A stretch of 64,000 nt of DNA, from contig CM076648.1 of NCBI GenBank assembly GCA_038496675.1, forward strand, positions 19,092,365 to 19,156,364, read 5' to 3'. The notes beneath the pieces were generated by a model. It was not told the DNA's origin and searched no databases. It worked only from the letters and a program-made list of their open reading frames with translations. Origin of the DNA: Rachycentron canadum. Lineage: Eukaryota > Chordata > Actinopteri > Carangiformes > Rachycentridae. The translations under genes and the position numbers were made by a program. Every line of letters begins with the position of its first letter. Positions within the stretch are counted from its first letter, which is position 1. Positions 12,001 through 27,000 of this stretch are shown here, in pieces.

Positions 12001-15000
12001 AGCCACACCAGCAGCTCTGAGAGCCCGCACACAACAACAACTTTGGGCCAAATGCAGACATACTCACAATGTTAACATGCATGTTTTGCAGCTATATTGA
12101 CGCTCATCTTCACCCTCTGTCTGCTAACATACTACATATCTTTCAAATAACGGTAGAAATGCAAAAATGGAGAAAAAGCCTTCTTCCTGCCTTTCTGCAT
12201 TTTTATTAAAAAAAAAAAAAAAAAAAAAAGTAGACCTTTCTCTAGTCATACCTCATCACGAAATGTAGATTTCTACAATAACCAAATCTTTCCAGAACTT
12301 GCCAGAGAAGCATCTTGCTTTGAAGCAGTTCACCATGGACATAGTTAGCGCTAACACCAGCAGGCTCTGGCTAAAGTGAGTTTTGAGTTCACTTGAACAT
12401 GCAGCACAGTTAATAGTTAATCTGATGTCATTTTATCCAGATTGCTTAGTGACCCTCTGGAACGATGGACCATTGTCTCTTAAAATATTTTAGCCCTCCC
12501 TGGTTCAGTCACTCCCATGTGTGAGAGACAGAGCCACGTCCCAGCAGAGTAGTTGATTGATGAGCTCGTAACTGTTTTAAGCATTCACACGGGGCCACAG
12601 GAAGAAGATGTATCACCCATCAGGCAGTTTATCCCGGGCTGCCATGAGGAGGAGGAGGAGTGGGTGGGGACTGGTGAGGAATAAAATGTGTCTCCGTTAA
12701 CAAATTCAAAAGTGGATAGAAGAAAACAGTATATCACCTTGCCCAGTCTGTCCTACGTGCTCTGATTGTCCCGCCTCCCCTGTCTCTCTGCTCTCTTGAC
12801 CTGTCAGCTAGAAATATCGAGGTCGAATACCTCTACAGCTCTTCGATCGTCCTTACTGCACCAACTCTTTCTCCTTGACACTTCTTGTCCTTTTCTTACT
12901 TTTTCCTTTCACTCAGTATCAGACAGAACCCTATTATACCCCTTGTGGAGTTTTTTCCTTCACATTCAAAAAGGGTGTTTTGAAATGACTCAGATGTCCT
13001 CTCTCTTTTTTTGTGTCTCCAGTTCTTCATCCTACTCCTCCTGATCTTCTTCCTGGAGATTCTGTCCATCATGCTTTTCTTCATTTACCAAGATGAGGTA
13101 AGACGCCTTGATTGCTCTCATCATGTTGTATCCTGTGATTTTCTCCACCTGAACAAGATAATAACCGGCTGTCCAGTTTGTGCTTTTTGTATGTCGTGCA
13201 GATTGTTTCAGAAAGAAGCTCAGCGGTGAGGTTGTCTCAAAGTTCATACAAGGAGTGTAGTTTGCTAGTTGAGAAAATTCTGCATAAACATTGGTTTAAT
13301 GAAACAGCATGAGAATATATTTTTCTACTGTTTCTGCGTGCACTTTTGGGAGATATCGCTGGGCTGTGGCCAGTAAAATACACACTGTCATAATTTCCTT
13401 TCCTTGTTAATAAATCTGAAATTATCTGAGCTCATCTATTTTCAATGATTTCCCCTGTAAGTAAACAAGTCAGGCAAGAGAAAAGAAGCAGATGAGCTAT
13501 CCTTTGCCGAATATGAATTTGTAATCCCCTCACATTTTCAGCAAAGGTTTTAATAATGCATTGAAAGGGCATGCTTAATTCCATCCATCTCAATCTTAAT
13601 TAAAGGTCTCAGGGCTGAATTGTTAAAAAAAAATTAACAACAAATATGACACGTTATTGTATGGGATTAAATATTAAACCATGAAGACTCATGTGAAACT
13701 CCTTACAATGTGTCTGTTATTATGTCCATAAACATCTATTGGAAGCAGTGCTACAATAACAATCTTCTTGACAATGGGTATTAGTTGGACTGTGTGAGAT
13801 TAGTTGGGCAGGGGGGAATTTTATTCCCCAAAAAGTCTGGGTTGATGTTGCAAAGGACTCAAGAGTTTTAAAATATGGTAAGTGTCTTCTAAAAAGTGCC
13901 TCAAGGCCCTTGAAAATTATGCACATGTTATTTATGTTGTGTTATTTACAGAATATATGATGTTGTGTGTTATTCACATTACCAGTTAAATTAAATTACA
14001 GGCAACATAACAAATACAACAGCAACAATAGCACTGAACAAATAACTGCTTCTGTATAATGTCATGTATAAGGCTGATCCTTCATCAGTTAGCAATACAA
14101 TTACCATTTCAAATTTGGTATAGTAATAATGATTATTGTAACTGTAGATTTTTGAAAAATGACTGAATTGTTCTAAAATGCAAGAAAATGTTCAAAACAA
14201 TTTGCCAAAGCGTAACGTCACATATTTAAATGACTTGTTCTTTCTAGCTAACAGTCCTAAAAAATTTTAATTACTCTTACAGCAGCAATTGGGTAAAAAT
14301 GACTTTAACCAAATGATTTATTGAAAATTCAGCACTATTACTGTAACATGTTTCTGTTGAATGAGAACTCGAGTGTCTCCTAATGACATAAAATAATAAA
14401 ATCTGACAAAAGACCTGCAGTTGCTGATGTATCATTTAGAGCATAGTATATCGGACACTCTTTACAGGCATCTAATATAACCAGTACCAGGTGAAGTGGA
14501 CTCAAAGTGTAGAGCGGCATCATAAATCATTGGCAATTTCTCAACCACTTGCTTTACATTATTCATGTGTTGGGACAGAGAAGATCATCCCTGAAGACTT
14601 AGGCCAAGGCTAACTCTGACTGTAGTGCCTTTGTATGTTTTGGCAAACAGCAACTGCCTTTGATATTTCCCCTCGTTTGAATTATGTTTGCGACCATGGA
14701 CCTTGGACCTGTATACACTTTATTCTGGCTTTTATCTTGTCATTATTGTAATTCCGACATGATTACATAATGGCCTGATCTGTTGTATTTTCATCATCGT
14801 TTGCAACCAAATTAGTTTTTCTACACTGGCACATTCTTCTGGGCTTCAAGCCAATCAGCATTGCTCTGTTTAGCTTTTAATGAATGTTTTCTTTTGTCAC
14901 ACCTCACCTTTCTCTTAGTATCTTTGTTCCATGATGTTCAGTGCACCCCATTATTCAGCTTCTGAATAATTCAGTTTTGTCCACCCAGAAGGCGATTAGC

Positions 15001-18000
15001 GACAGAACACAGTAAAAATTTAGGGACGGTCTTGATATTCTGTAGCACTTGTGCACTGAGGGAAATCACTCGTTTGAAAGAATGGGTGGCAATTACCAAA
15101 CTGCCACTGATATTTTTTTAAAACAGCAGGAGACTTCCTTCAGAGACAATCTTCACAGTTCTTTTCTGCTGGGTAAAGTGTGCCCTGCTGGAACCGAACA
15201 AAGCCTATAATGTATAATATCATAAAGTACAACATTATTTGCACTGAATGAAAACTTTCACTCCCAGCAGATAATACTCATAACCATTTTCTGAATTACT
15301 GCCCTTGGTCTGGTTATGTTAAGCCAACTTCAACCTCTTGAAAGAGATAACTGTAATTGGTGACAGGTATTGAGACAAGCAAACAATGCAAACCCTCAGT
15401 ATGATATTTAATTAAATGTTTTGCACATCAAGATACCTTAATGTTCTATGACTTTTTATGTGCCATTAGTAAAAATGACATCTGTTTTTTAGCTGGTTGA
15501 AATATTCAAAACAGCCTTTGCTGTCATTGTTAAAAAAAGAGATTTTCTGCTTCACATGCAAACAACCTGATACTACACAACCAATTCAAGAACTGTCTGT
15601 GTCTTGGTGTTCGATCATGTTCTGAGCTTGAAAACATCTGTTAATGAAAACAGTGTCTTTGCTGCTGCTGTGCACAAACAGTGGCTGAACAGAAGAGATG
15701 CATCATGTGGAGTTATTTCTCATGCATTTTAAAAAGGAATTAACTGGGAAAAGCAAAAAAAAAAAAAAAAAAAATGCTTAATGTTTGACAAATCTTTTGA
15801 TGATAATGAAAATTTATTCCGTGTATGCCATTAATGATGCATTCATTTTTGTGGTGTCGCACAACTCTATGACTTCTGTCTAACTCCAGGTGTAGCAGTA
15901 ACACCACTGAATGCCAAAAGATAGGCTGATTTTCAGAGCCCTCAAACATTAGTTTTCATCCTGTTTAGATTTTCTTCAAGGTTAAACACATGCATGTTTT
16001 TACTATTTGTGAGAATTTACATTATATAATGAGATGTTATGATATTAAATAGACATTATATTAAATAAACTTTCATCCCAGATGCTGTAGATGTGAAAAG
16101 ATACATGCATTGTGCATTTTTGGACCTACAATTTATGGTGTCCTTTTCAGTATTACTTTTATCTTCTACAGTATCACACCGTATTTGGAGTCCTAGTTTA
16201 TCTGTGATTAAAACCTGTTGCTTTTTACCTCCTTCATCACCATGGTAACTCCCTGAAAGCAGTCCTGCATCAGGAGTACAAGCTGATGTCATTCCTCCTA
16301 TATGCAAAGCCATCCAGATGTCATAACTTCAACAAAGTGCAGCCGTAGGTGAATGTTGATGAACTCCATCCCAGGCTGTAGGGATGGTCACGCTCAATGG
16401 TGCGGTTTATTACACCTGCTTTAGACTTGATAAAAGCTATGTGGCGAAGCTAGAAGCTACATCAAACATTTCACAGATCTTCCACACAGCTAAAATGGTC
16501 ATTGTTAGTTTCCCTTTGTTGGCTCTTAAGGATGTTAACCTCAAAGGAGGTTTGAGGTTAACTGCAGTGGAACCTGTGTGATAAAGTCAAAGTGAAGAGA
16601 GTCAAAGTGCTACTGTCTAACTCAGTGGTGTGATACTGAAAACTGATGGATGGGTGTTTTATACTAGACCGCCTGGGTTTACAGCTTTGTCTGCTTGGCT
16701 TTATTATCACCTTAAGGGAAAATTATACCATGAGACAAACGCAAAGACAGTAAACCATCAGCAATACTTCATCTAAAGATTAGTGGACTAAGAAACTATT
16801 TACAAGCACCATAATAAGCATCCTTCATACTCTCATTATCAAATATGGTATTGATGGCAGTAGTAGTAGATTTCATGAGTAGTTCAAAAGGTCTTTGCAT
16901 TGGCTTCCTGCTATTCTAGAGTTAATTATAAAGTCTAATGAGGCTCTAATGAGTGTGGCTAAGTAGCTAATTATATGCTTGTTAGCACAAAATGTATGTT
17001 TGTATTTGCGCATATGCTTTTACAATAGAGAAAGGTTTGGTCTCTGCAGTATAGCAGTACTTGGCAGTAGTTGGATAAGTCATGTGGAACAGAACTATAA
17101 GTGTGTGCAATCCAAAAGCCATATTTATGTCCCTAAAGCCAATATAAAACATTACCCTCTGTTATGAGTCAGTTGAGAAACCCCCAAAAATAACAGCAAC
17201 AAAATTAGTGTGGGGGGGAATGTTAATTAAGCCAATAATATAAAATAAATAAAATAAAATAAATAAAACATTATATTTAGAGAACACGTTATGAGACAAT
17301 ACATAAAGACAACTCCTAATTACCAATACAAATAGTAAATGCCAGTTTGATATCAGAGGAGATAAAAACAGCAGCTAGCAGACACCAACACATACTCAAA
17401 AGCAGATCTTTGTGACCATATCCACACAAATAGCAGCCTAACACCCTCATAGCCAACACAGCCAAAAACCAACTGACCAGTGCCAGAATCAATCATCAAT
17501 TCACATTGTGTACATGAGCACAAAAAGCAAACCCTTACCTTGCTGAAGAGAAGCAATGACCTGTGGATCTGTAATCTTCGTTGAAAAATTAAGCCTTGGG
17601 AGCAGAACACACACAAAAAAACTCTCACAGCTTAAAGCTGATTGAATTCACATGGTGATTTCATGTTACATTTCAGATTCAAGTTCAAACTTTGTTTGTT
17701 AAAGAAGAACAATATAGAAAACTATAATATTAACTTTGTCACACTATCCTTATTGTCTATTGCCTTAACTCTTCCCAGTATCTCAGTATCAGCGTTTGTT
17801 TTTTTCCTCCAGTCACTCCTCCTCTCTGCATGCTGCAGTCAGATTTAAGATAAGCACACACTTTTCATTTGAAGTTTCCTTGGTGTTCAGTCTAAACACA
17901 CCTCCAGCAGCTCAAAGCTGTCCTCAAGTGACACAATCAGACCATTGATAGGTTAGCTTGTTTATGAAATGCTACAAGTGCAACTGCAGCAGCAGCATGA

Positions 18001-21000
18001 TCCACAAAAGGCCAAGCCATTGTCAGTCAAATTCCTTATACACGCACAAACAGGTGTTTTCACTTATTCAGTGTAATTGGACCTTGGGTTTACAGAGCAA
18101 AGGAGGGAATTATGAGATGTCACCAACGCGATGTACTAATGAAAATAACTAAAGTGTAAGTTGTACAATATAGGCTAGAGTAATCATGTACGACCACAAA
18201 TCCTCAGTGGAATAGATGTCTGATTAGTTGTAGATTAGATTTGCTGAAAAGTTACATGAACACAGAAGAACAAAACTACTGAATACTTTTGTATTCAAAG
18301 GTGTGACTGCAAACAGCTGTAGAAAGTAAAGGATATTACATCTATCTTACACTGCCTTGGTGCATTCCTTTGTGTTTCTTTACAAGGGTGTGTTGGATAC
18401 ACACTGCTGTGAATTTTTCATGTAGTTGTTGCTGTTGATATCGAAGTAGTGGAGCAGTAAGTGCCTACATTGCTATTTAACTGTTCCCTCAGGCAGCCAA
18501 AAACCAATTAGTGCAAAATTTTAAATAGTTTTCACAGCTCTGTGTTACTGAAGTCAACTTTTTTGCTGTTAGTATATTATTAGAGAAAATAATTTCCAGA
18601 TTTACTGACAATGACAATAATTATTGGTTGTAGTTCTACAGTTCTCCTGTGATGGAGTAAGGCTGCTGAGGCTCTCTTTTCAAAACTAGTACAAAATTCC
18701 ATTTTTCACATTACTATTATTACAGTGCATTTTTTTTCTAATAAACTTCTTGAATGCAGATTGAAATTTAGTCTTTACAATGTGGTTTTGCTACTTTTAT
18801 TTAAGACTGTCAATACTTTCTGATTTAAAAAATTAAACATAGTAATTATAGCAGTGTAATATTAATCCTAATAGTATTGGAAATTGGAAATATATTTGCA
18901 GTACTAGTAGTACTTAAGGGAGTAGAGTGATTCCTTACTCTTCACACACCCTGCAGGGATGTTAAAAGGTCTCAACAAAAACTAATGGAGTGAAAACTGG
19001 ATAGAAAGCAATCGAAAATGCTGACATTGTATAGGTCAGTACAGGTAATAGAAATGCAATTCATGCTATAGGGTGTCTTGATAAGTTACCCCTGAGGTGC
19101 ATGCAAAGCCGTTATGCAACTATATTGATAGGGCTTGGAAACTGTTACATAAATGATCCGAAACCAGATCAATAACTGAGCAGCAGTGTTCTGTGTATAC
19201 TGATGTAGAAGGTTTATCACATTACATTTACAAGGCAGCAGATATATGAATTGTTCTCTCTGTAAACTAGTTTTCTACCCATCCACTGTAGAATGAAACC
19301 AAATTTCACTATTTGCTTGTGGGTGCTCAGACGTAGACTCAGTTCATCCTGTGCTGTGTGAGCAGCTGAAGAGACATCAATCACACAGATAAATCTATGA
19401 ACTATGAACAATCTTTGATTTAAAATTCAAATCCAATACCCGTTTGACACCAACAGTGATGCACCGCAGACTCCTACATCTGCTGGGATCTCTGAGTTCA
19501 AACAGGGATTGCAACAAAGCCCCCATAGCAAAAGGTTTCATCTTGACATTGATGGGTTAAAATTCAAGAAAAAAAACTCTGCCCTCAGATACTCTTAAAC
19601 TGTTATGTGTCATCAGTGAGTTATTTTCTAACGAAGGGTTGTCAATCACATTTTTGCCGTACTGACCCAACTTGCTTTATCTACTTCTACTAAAGTTAGT
19701 GTTTTTTCTTGCATTCATAGCAATTATATGACACATAAGAAAACACAAGTGCGTTTTACATTTAGAATGAGTAGAGAGAAAAATGAGTAAGAGCTGTGAC
19801 CTTTATATAAAAGGCAACATGTCTTGGTTGTAATTGAATTGTCATCTATTTAGGGTACTTTGAGTGAAGAAACATTGCCTTTACAATAGATTCCTGACTT
19901 TTTGATTTGTTGAATGTTGCTAGAAAATGGTATGTCTGGAAAGATGTCTGTCACCTCTGGCTCTCAGGTACTAAGCATTTAAATAAAATCCTTCAAGTCA
20001 AAATGAGCTTTAAGCAGTTTTAATCACTAGCTAAACAACAAAATGGCCCAAGAAACAAACCTTATTGGTTGTTTTCAGGTTGTATGTGGTGCAGATGGAT
20101 ATTTTTTTTTAAGCACAGGGTTATCCTGGTCACTTGGTGGTCAAAGATGCGTATGATTGTAATAGCTTAAAAGCAGTAATTAATCCTTTTGCCATTTTCT
20201 CATGTTTGGGTATATAATTTAAACAAATACTTAACAGAATGTCACAGAGGCAAAGTTCTTGTGTACTTGTCTCACATTACAACAAATTGAAATACTGATG
20301 CATTTGTTATGTCAGTTATGTCAAATCCACAATTTATTTATACTTGTTTGCTTGTTTGTTTTAGTACAAACCTTATAGGTAATATTATCCTATCAAAAAT
20401 GTATCATTTTGGTATTGGGACTAAAACACTGATTGTCATATTGGCAGGACTATCAAAGACGTTAAAATGATGCTTTACCACAGAAAGCAGTGTGAATTTA
20501 TGTTTATTTTTTCAAATTAAAATTATTCATAGATTATAGATAATGTCAAGAGTGCTTCCTTTCTTTTTTGGAAATATCATTGTAGCCTAATTCAAGGCTA
20601 AATACTGGACAATTTTTGAAAAACTGAGAAAAGTTTACAGGTCATTTTCTGGAAAACACAAAACCTTTAAAATAAACTCATGTCACAAGGGTACAATGTT
20701 TTCCAACTTTGGTATGCAACCTCTGGTACATCCTATTCACTTCTTTGACATGAAATTGTGAATATAATTTTTGTGGCTTCAAATCAGTTTTGACACTGCT
20801 TAACCCCTCTTTTAGCCTTCATGCTCCTTTCTGATGCAAAAAATCTCCCAAAAAAGCCAACAAACGACCATAAAAAGGCTAGTCCAGAGTGTATCAACAG
20901 AGTAGCTTATCCTGCCAGGGTCATTTCAGCCCTAACCTCTAGATGATGACACATTTTAGGTCAGTGCAGCATGAGGTATTTCCTCTGCTGCTCAGTGGTA

Positions 21001-24000
21001 GGCAGGTGAATGAGGTTCCTGTCAAAGGGCAGCTGTAGACGTGATTTCCTATCTGCTTGTGTGCTTTGGGACGTGTCAAGGTGAGGTAATGCTGCTGTAA
21101 AAATGAAGTCATGAAGAGCTATGGTCAGGCTAGATCCCCCAAAGACCTCATCCACTAACCTCAAGGGTACCAGAGTAGTTAAAATGAATCATGGCTTTTT
21201 ACCACATCTACAACAGTAGATGTAGTGGCTGTGATTCTCATGCCGACGTTATCGTTTCTAAAACGTTAAAATATTAAAAGTCAGTAACACTTTGTTTTAA
21301 CCACATTTATTTAGCATTTATTATCAGTATATAAACAATTAATTAATAGACACACTATAAAACTCCACAGTTGTACATAGAGATAACATTATTGTACTTG
21401 TCAACAACTATAACTCCTCCTGTAAATCACTTGTAGCTAGTGTATAAACAGATATCTTTCTTTTTTTAATAAAAAGGATTTAAATTTAAATACTTCACTC
21501 AAAACTGAGAAATTCCCATCCACTGAGGAGAAGTAGAGTAAGACGAGCCCTAGTTAAGAAATTTGTCAAAGTCAATTTCCATGGTCAAGAACAAACAATG
21601 ATGGTCTGAATATGGTCTAAAATATCTCTGCATCGGATGGATTGAAATTTAATTAAATAATTCATGGTCTCCAGAGGATGTGTCCTACACATTTTGGTGA
21701 TCACTTGACTTTTCTTCATCTTCAGGTTGACATTTGTGGTTTTCAGTAACTCAACTACTAGATGGACTGCTATGAATTCTGATCTTAACTTTTCCTCTAG
21801 TGTCATCAACAGGGCACAATCTTAATTTGTTCAATGCTTTGGTTTATGACCACATACCTGAAAAGCTGATGATATTACCACCATTGTCAACTTACTGTAA
21901 ACGCCTCACCTGATCATCATCAGTAAGTCGCATTGTTATTGTGAGCATGTTAGCATTTAGCACAAAGCCTATCAGAGCCTACAGCATATCGCAAGGATTG
22001 TGTTCTGGCCTCTATTGTGTTATAAATTATTCATGTGTTCAAGTGTTTTTATACCACTTAAAGTTGATTCACAGAAGTTGATTGTTGAAAACATTTAAAC
22101 ATTTTCTTTTATTCTCTTACAGCTATTACATGATGTGCTGTAAACAATTTATGAAGTGTATATATAGAGATTTCTCAACTATATTCCAGATCACTTCCTA
22201 CAGAGATCTCTACATTATACATGTAGGCTTATACAAGAGGATTCATTTGAATGGGAGAAGATGTGATCTTCGATTTCCAACCCAGATCAGCAGATTCATT
22301 TCAGTTATAACCACAAGACTCACCTCGGTCAGAGGAAGGGCTCTGAGGTCTGATATGAAACAGTTATCATCTCAAATCTGCACCTTGAACTCAGCTGGAC
22401 TTAGAGGTTCTCACATGAATAGCACTGGGAATGCAAAGATGTGAGGCTTTATTGGGGCGGGTTTTGAGCTACTCAAAAGCTACTTTGTCAGATGTACTGG
22501 ATGTAACTGTGCCGTGCTCTCCCACTGTGCTACTCTTACATGATAACTCCTCATTAAAATTAACGTGTTTGAAGAAAAGTATTCTCCTAACGGGGCATCA
22601 CTGCTGCCAGAAAGATGCTGGCTTTACTTTGGAAACTAACGCATACAGTAACAAAAGCTCAAAGGATTAACACGTAATTGGTATAGAGCTGTCAGCTGCA
22701 AGAGTGCATGGTGCTTGGGCTGGTACAACTTCCAGTTAGCAAGTGATGACAGTCAGAATCAGGAAGTTGCACCATATCTAGCTATTGCCAATTTTTGGCT
22801 CCTTGTTAATACTAAGCGATCAATAGGTAACGGGATGGGGTGGGGGAGTTGCCACCAAATTTTGTTTAATATTATCAGTGTTCTTCTTTTATCTATGATG
22901 TAGCTGTCTACAGCAAAAGAACAATAAAAATGAAAAGTTGATCTCAAAAAAGTGTATATATACAAATTATAAATGCCAAATAAATTCAGCTAAAGCCTTC
23001 ACATATAGTTGCAATTGATCTTTCATGCTTATCTGAACAAGGACCTGTCCTAACAAATGGTTTATTTCTGTTATGTGAATCCCCTTGTTTTATCCTGATG
23101 CGTATTTGAAACTAAAATCCATCTTTTCTCCAGTGAGATGATGTCTCAGGGTAATTTCTGTTGACATACATCATTTCTCCTGAGAACAAGGGTCTGTTTC
23201 TGCTGTCAGTCTCCCTCTCACATCATTGTCTTTTCTTGCCCCTGTTCCACTTTTGTTAGACTTTACATGGAAAATTATTTTATAATTATAATTATTTGGT
23301 AATGAGAAGAGAACTGAAAAAGCATCCACTTGTGAACAGGTTACTTTAAATGCAGGTGAAGTATGACATATGACATGTGAGACCCCTGAAACTCCCATTT
23401 CAAGCGTGATAGCTCCCCTTTTTACACATCATTACAGTTCTGGCATCAGCCGTCAAAACATTTTAGCTTGTCAAGTTATCACAACGCAGCACCCCTGTCT
23501 GAACACATTTCAAGCCTGAGAAATTTTCATTTCATGTAGACTGGAGAAATGCAATTAGATAAACACCCTTGGCTAATTACATCACTAAAATACGCCCACA
23601 TCAGGGCAATGTTAATATGAGAGACAAATCGAGATGATGAGTAAACAGACAAGACATTTGTTTGTGGAGTCTTGGAATATATGTGACAAGGGAATGTGGA
23701 GTTGCAGCACTGCAGATAATGCTGAGCAAAAGACTATAATTATAAAGTCATTTAAATTGCAGTCAGGCAAAGATCCAAGTCTTATGAAGTAATATACTGG
23801 AGAGCGAAAAACCAGATGAAGGATTTTCGTCATCTTGATCTTATGTGATCAGAGAAACACACTCTGAGATGTCCTGTGTCCACTGAACAGCGTTGGAGAA
23901 ACTGATTTTTTACTGAGTGTAATCACGTGCTTGTGAAAACCTCCGGACACTGACACTGATGGAATCCAAATTGGGACTGTAATGACAGCAATTGTCAGAA

Positions 24001-27000
24001 AATTACATCTTGTACTTTTAAATAACAATAATGTTTGACAAAGGTCCACTTTATCATAGATAATGTTGCATACACAATACATCTTTAATAGAAAACCACT
24101 GCAATTCACTACGTCTTATCATTTTTGGTCAATGTTTAACATCTTCTAGAAGAATAGAATACAACTAAATAAAAAATGATTTCTTTAACATGCAGAGCAG
24201 GTAATGAATATTTACAGGCTGGGAGTTGGACATCTGCTAGAAGTAAAGTTTAAATGTAATGTTCTGCATTGTAGGAAATAACTTCATTTGGTTTGTGTTG
24301 AAAAAATCTGGCTAGTTACACATGATGTGATAGGGTTCGGGTTAGTTTTCTGGATTCATTTTTGCAATATGTAAATTAGTTTTGGTAAATTTGAGCAGCT
24401 TATTCCCCAAGTTTAATTCCAAAACCCACACACAAGTCTCTTTGAAGACTCTTAATTTTGTTGGAAAAGGAAATCTATCACTGTGAGTGAGAAGATTACA
24501 ATCACACAAACTACTAAGATGCTCTGTTCAGTTTTCCATGAGTACACAACCTTTGGATATAACTTAAAAAATAACACAAATGTATCTTGTGCTGAAGGTC
24601 AGGCTATGTCTAACTTCTGTTGAGGGGTGCTACCATTAAGATCAACAAATTCACATTCATGGCACCTTTTCAAAAGCCAGATACTGATCATTCTGAGAGT
24701 CAAAATTGTTATATTTGAAAGTTTGGGAGCAAAAAATTAAGCAATAAACTATTTGCGACTCCCATCCCTAATTTTATGGGTTCCCTACTGAAGACATAAA
24801 TCTTGGTAAAATGGCTCACAAACGTATAGTTTCATTGTTGGAAAAGTAATTACCTAAAATCACTGGGCACGGTGGTGTTTAGGAAGCAACTCTCGAACAA
24901 GCATAAATAGTTCATTTGTTGGAGACTATTTTCAGCTGCACATTAATACACATTTGGTGCATGAGTGGGTATTTAAAGCAGCCACATGGTGCATGTGGGA
25001 TTCACTCAAATAAAACTACAGTGCCCAAATTCATTGCAAGGAGAGAAAATGTCACAAAGTTCAACAGTGTGTGGCATATGTATGTGTTTTTTTTAATCAT
25101 TTAGGTTTTTGCCTCAGGGGAATAAGATCTATCATTCTTTGGCAACACAGACAATATTTGTTAGTAGGATAATTTAAGTGTTTACTTTAACCTTTTCATG
25201 GTTTTGTCAACAATAAAACATATAGAATTTGGGAGCAAGGGGACACATTCCTCGTGGTATTGGCTAATAGATACGAATCTGAACATGTAAGGTGCCTCTC
25301 TTTAACCATCACACCTACTGCCTCACCTGACAGATATACTGTCTCTTGCTGATGTCTCCAATGCTGCAGTTCATAGAGCATTTCAAAAGCCCTCCCTCCA
25401 CTCTGGTATCCACCTGTAGATGCTGAGTCTGCATCCCCAAGGGGGGGAGTTATTATCTTTTTATCAGAACTCTTCACTTCCCTCTTGATGCTACTTTGTG
25501 AGCTGTGAAAGGTCAAAGACTAGATGCAGAGAAAAGAAAAACCCTCTGCATATATTATATTTACATAAGAATCACACATTGTGTTGTTGTTTGACTGAAC
25601 TACAGTGAAGGTAAAGTAACAAATAAAAGGTTAGAAAACCTCAGAAAAATTTCAAAAATACTGAATCTACTGTGATGTAAAACAGTTCAGGACAGACTGA
25701 AGGAAGGAGACGCCAGCCTCAGGAAAATGCACCTGTTGTTGTCAACAGCTCCAGGCAAAATACTATTAGAGTATTTCAGTTACGCATAAAAATTCAGTTT
25801 TTTGAAGCGTCAGCGGTGAGAAGAACCAACAGGTTTTTGTGACCCAGTTACATTTGGTTGTAAGGGGACACCTTGTGGTCATAGTAAATACGACAGGAGC
25901 AGAGGCAAGACTGCGGTAACGTAGCATATTGAGCATCAAAGTCCAAATTAGGAAAAGGTTGGTTTGGTTGGATGTCTCAACAAAACAGGAATATGAAACA
26001 AGAGAGCACTGTTCGATTCCTGTGTGAAAGTAGCAGTTTATTGTTATTGTTGTATTATTGTAACATTAACAACAAAGATTGTCTAATGTTGAGCACTTAT
26101 TTTGACCACAAAATAACAATTTTCTTCACTTTTCTTTTACCTTAGCAAGTAGTTTTGGTGCCCAACTCTAACAAGTGACAAATGTACAGTAGGTACACTG
26201 CTGTCGGTACAGTACATGTGTTTATTATAATAACCATGAAAACCAAGGTCTGGTATGCACTATTTCAGGAGACACTCCTATGAGTAAAAAAAAATAAAAT
26301 AAAATAAATAAAATTCAGAAAAACAACCTGTGTTGACTTGTTGAATAATGTGTAAACACTGGAGTCACTCTGTGAGTTTCTGTTGAGTCCCTGAGATAAT
26401 GAGCCTTGACCTTATGCTATTGTCCAACACCTTGTCTAAAATCCCTCAGCTTACTACTACCTTGATTAAGGCCGATCAAGTATCACCCCTCATTGCCTCG
26501 ATTCTACCAGTTCACTGCTTTCCTCCTTTTAGTGCCATTGATTGTCAAATCACTTGGTTTGCCAAGTGTTAATCAGGAACTGATTAGAAGCAGAAGATGG
26601 AAAAGACCTGGGATTTACCCCAGCTAAAGATTTTCGTCACGTATAGGGAAATGCTACACATTTTAATAATTTACGTATGTCAGTAGTGTGCCCGGGACAA
26701 AATTACAAGTCAGAGACAGAAGCCTTGAATTGCCCCATTTATTATCCAAGGAGCACTGCCATATTTTACATCCCACTTTACAGATTTAAGGGTTCTTGAC
26801 TCTCTAGCTTTAGAGAAGAGATGTCTAAGTTCAAAAGTATTGACCGATTTGTCCTGAGGCACAAGCATAACATGTGGATTCTTCAGACAGGTGTCATTCC
26901 CCTAAAACTCCTTTTTGAAATACAGTGCAACACTTCCAACGATTAAAACACCTATCCCAATCCAGAGGAAATAAAGTGCAGCTCGTCAGACAAGAGTATA

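Larger units (their letters stand above)
69..13022 (+). other. tspan4: tspan4 intron, about 13 kb
   Basis: Begins gtaagt and ends ctccag. I see no gene inside it. It holds a perfect hairpin (5056-5087), a LINE ORF1 remnant on the minus strand (5340-5810), a foldback element (7913-8073), a short common fish-repeat fragment (8432-8475), an inverted-CCAAT foldback within a repeat-like unit (10443-10640), an interrupted A-rich tract near 11959-11983 and a 22-A run (12208-12229). The remaining sequence is AT-rich and unremarkable. Confidence 0.85.

Noticed and set aside
22082..22444. 120-codon plus ORF
   Set aside because: Composition is not protein-like, no known motif, no promoter or splice sites that connect it to other exons.
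25196..25516. 106-codon minus ORF
   Set aside because: No recognisable domain, no splice context, and it lies in an intron on the antisense strand. A chance or repeat-derived frame is more likely.
26008..26020. GTTCGATTCC as a tRNA or SINE B box
   Set aside because: No A box at the right distance upstream and no cloverleaf can be drawn.
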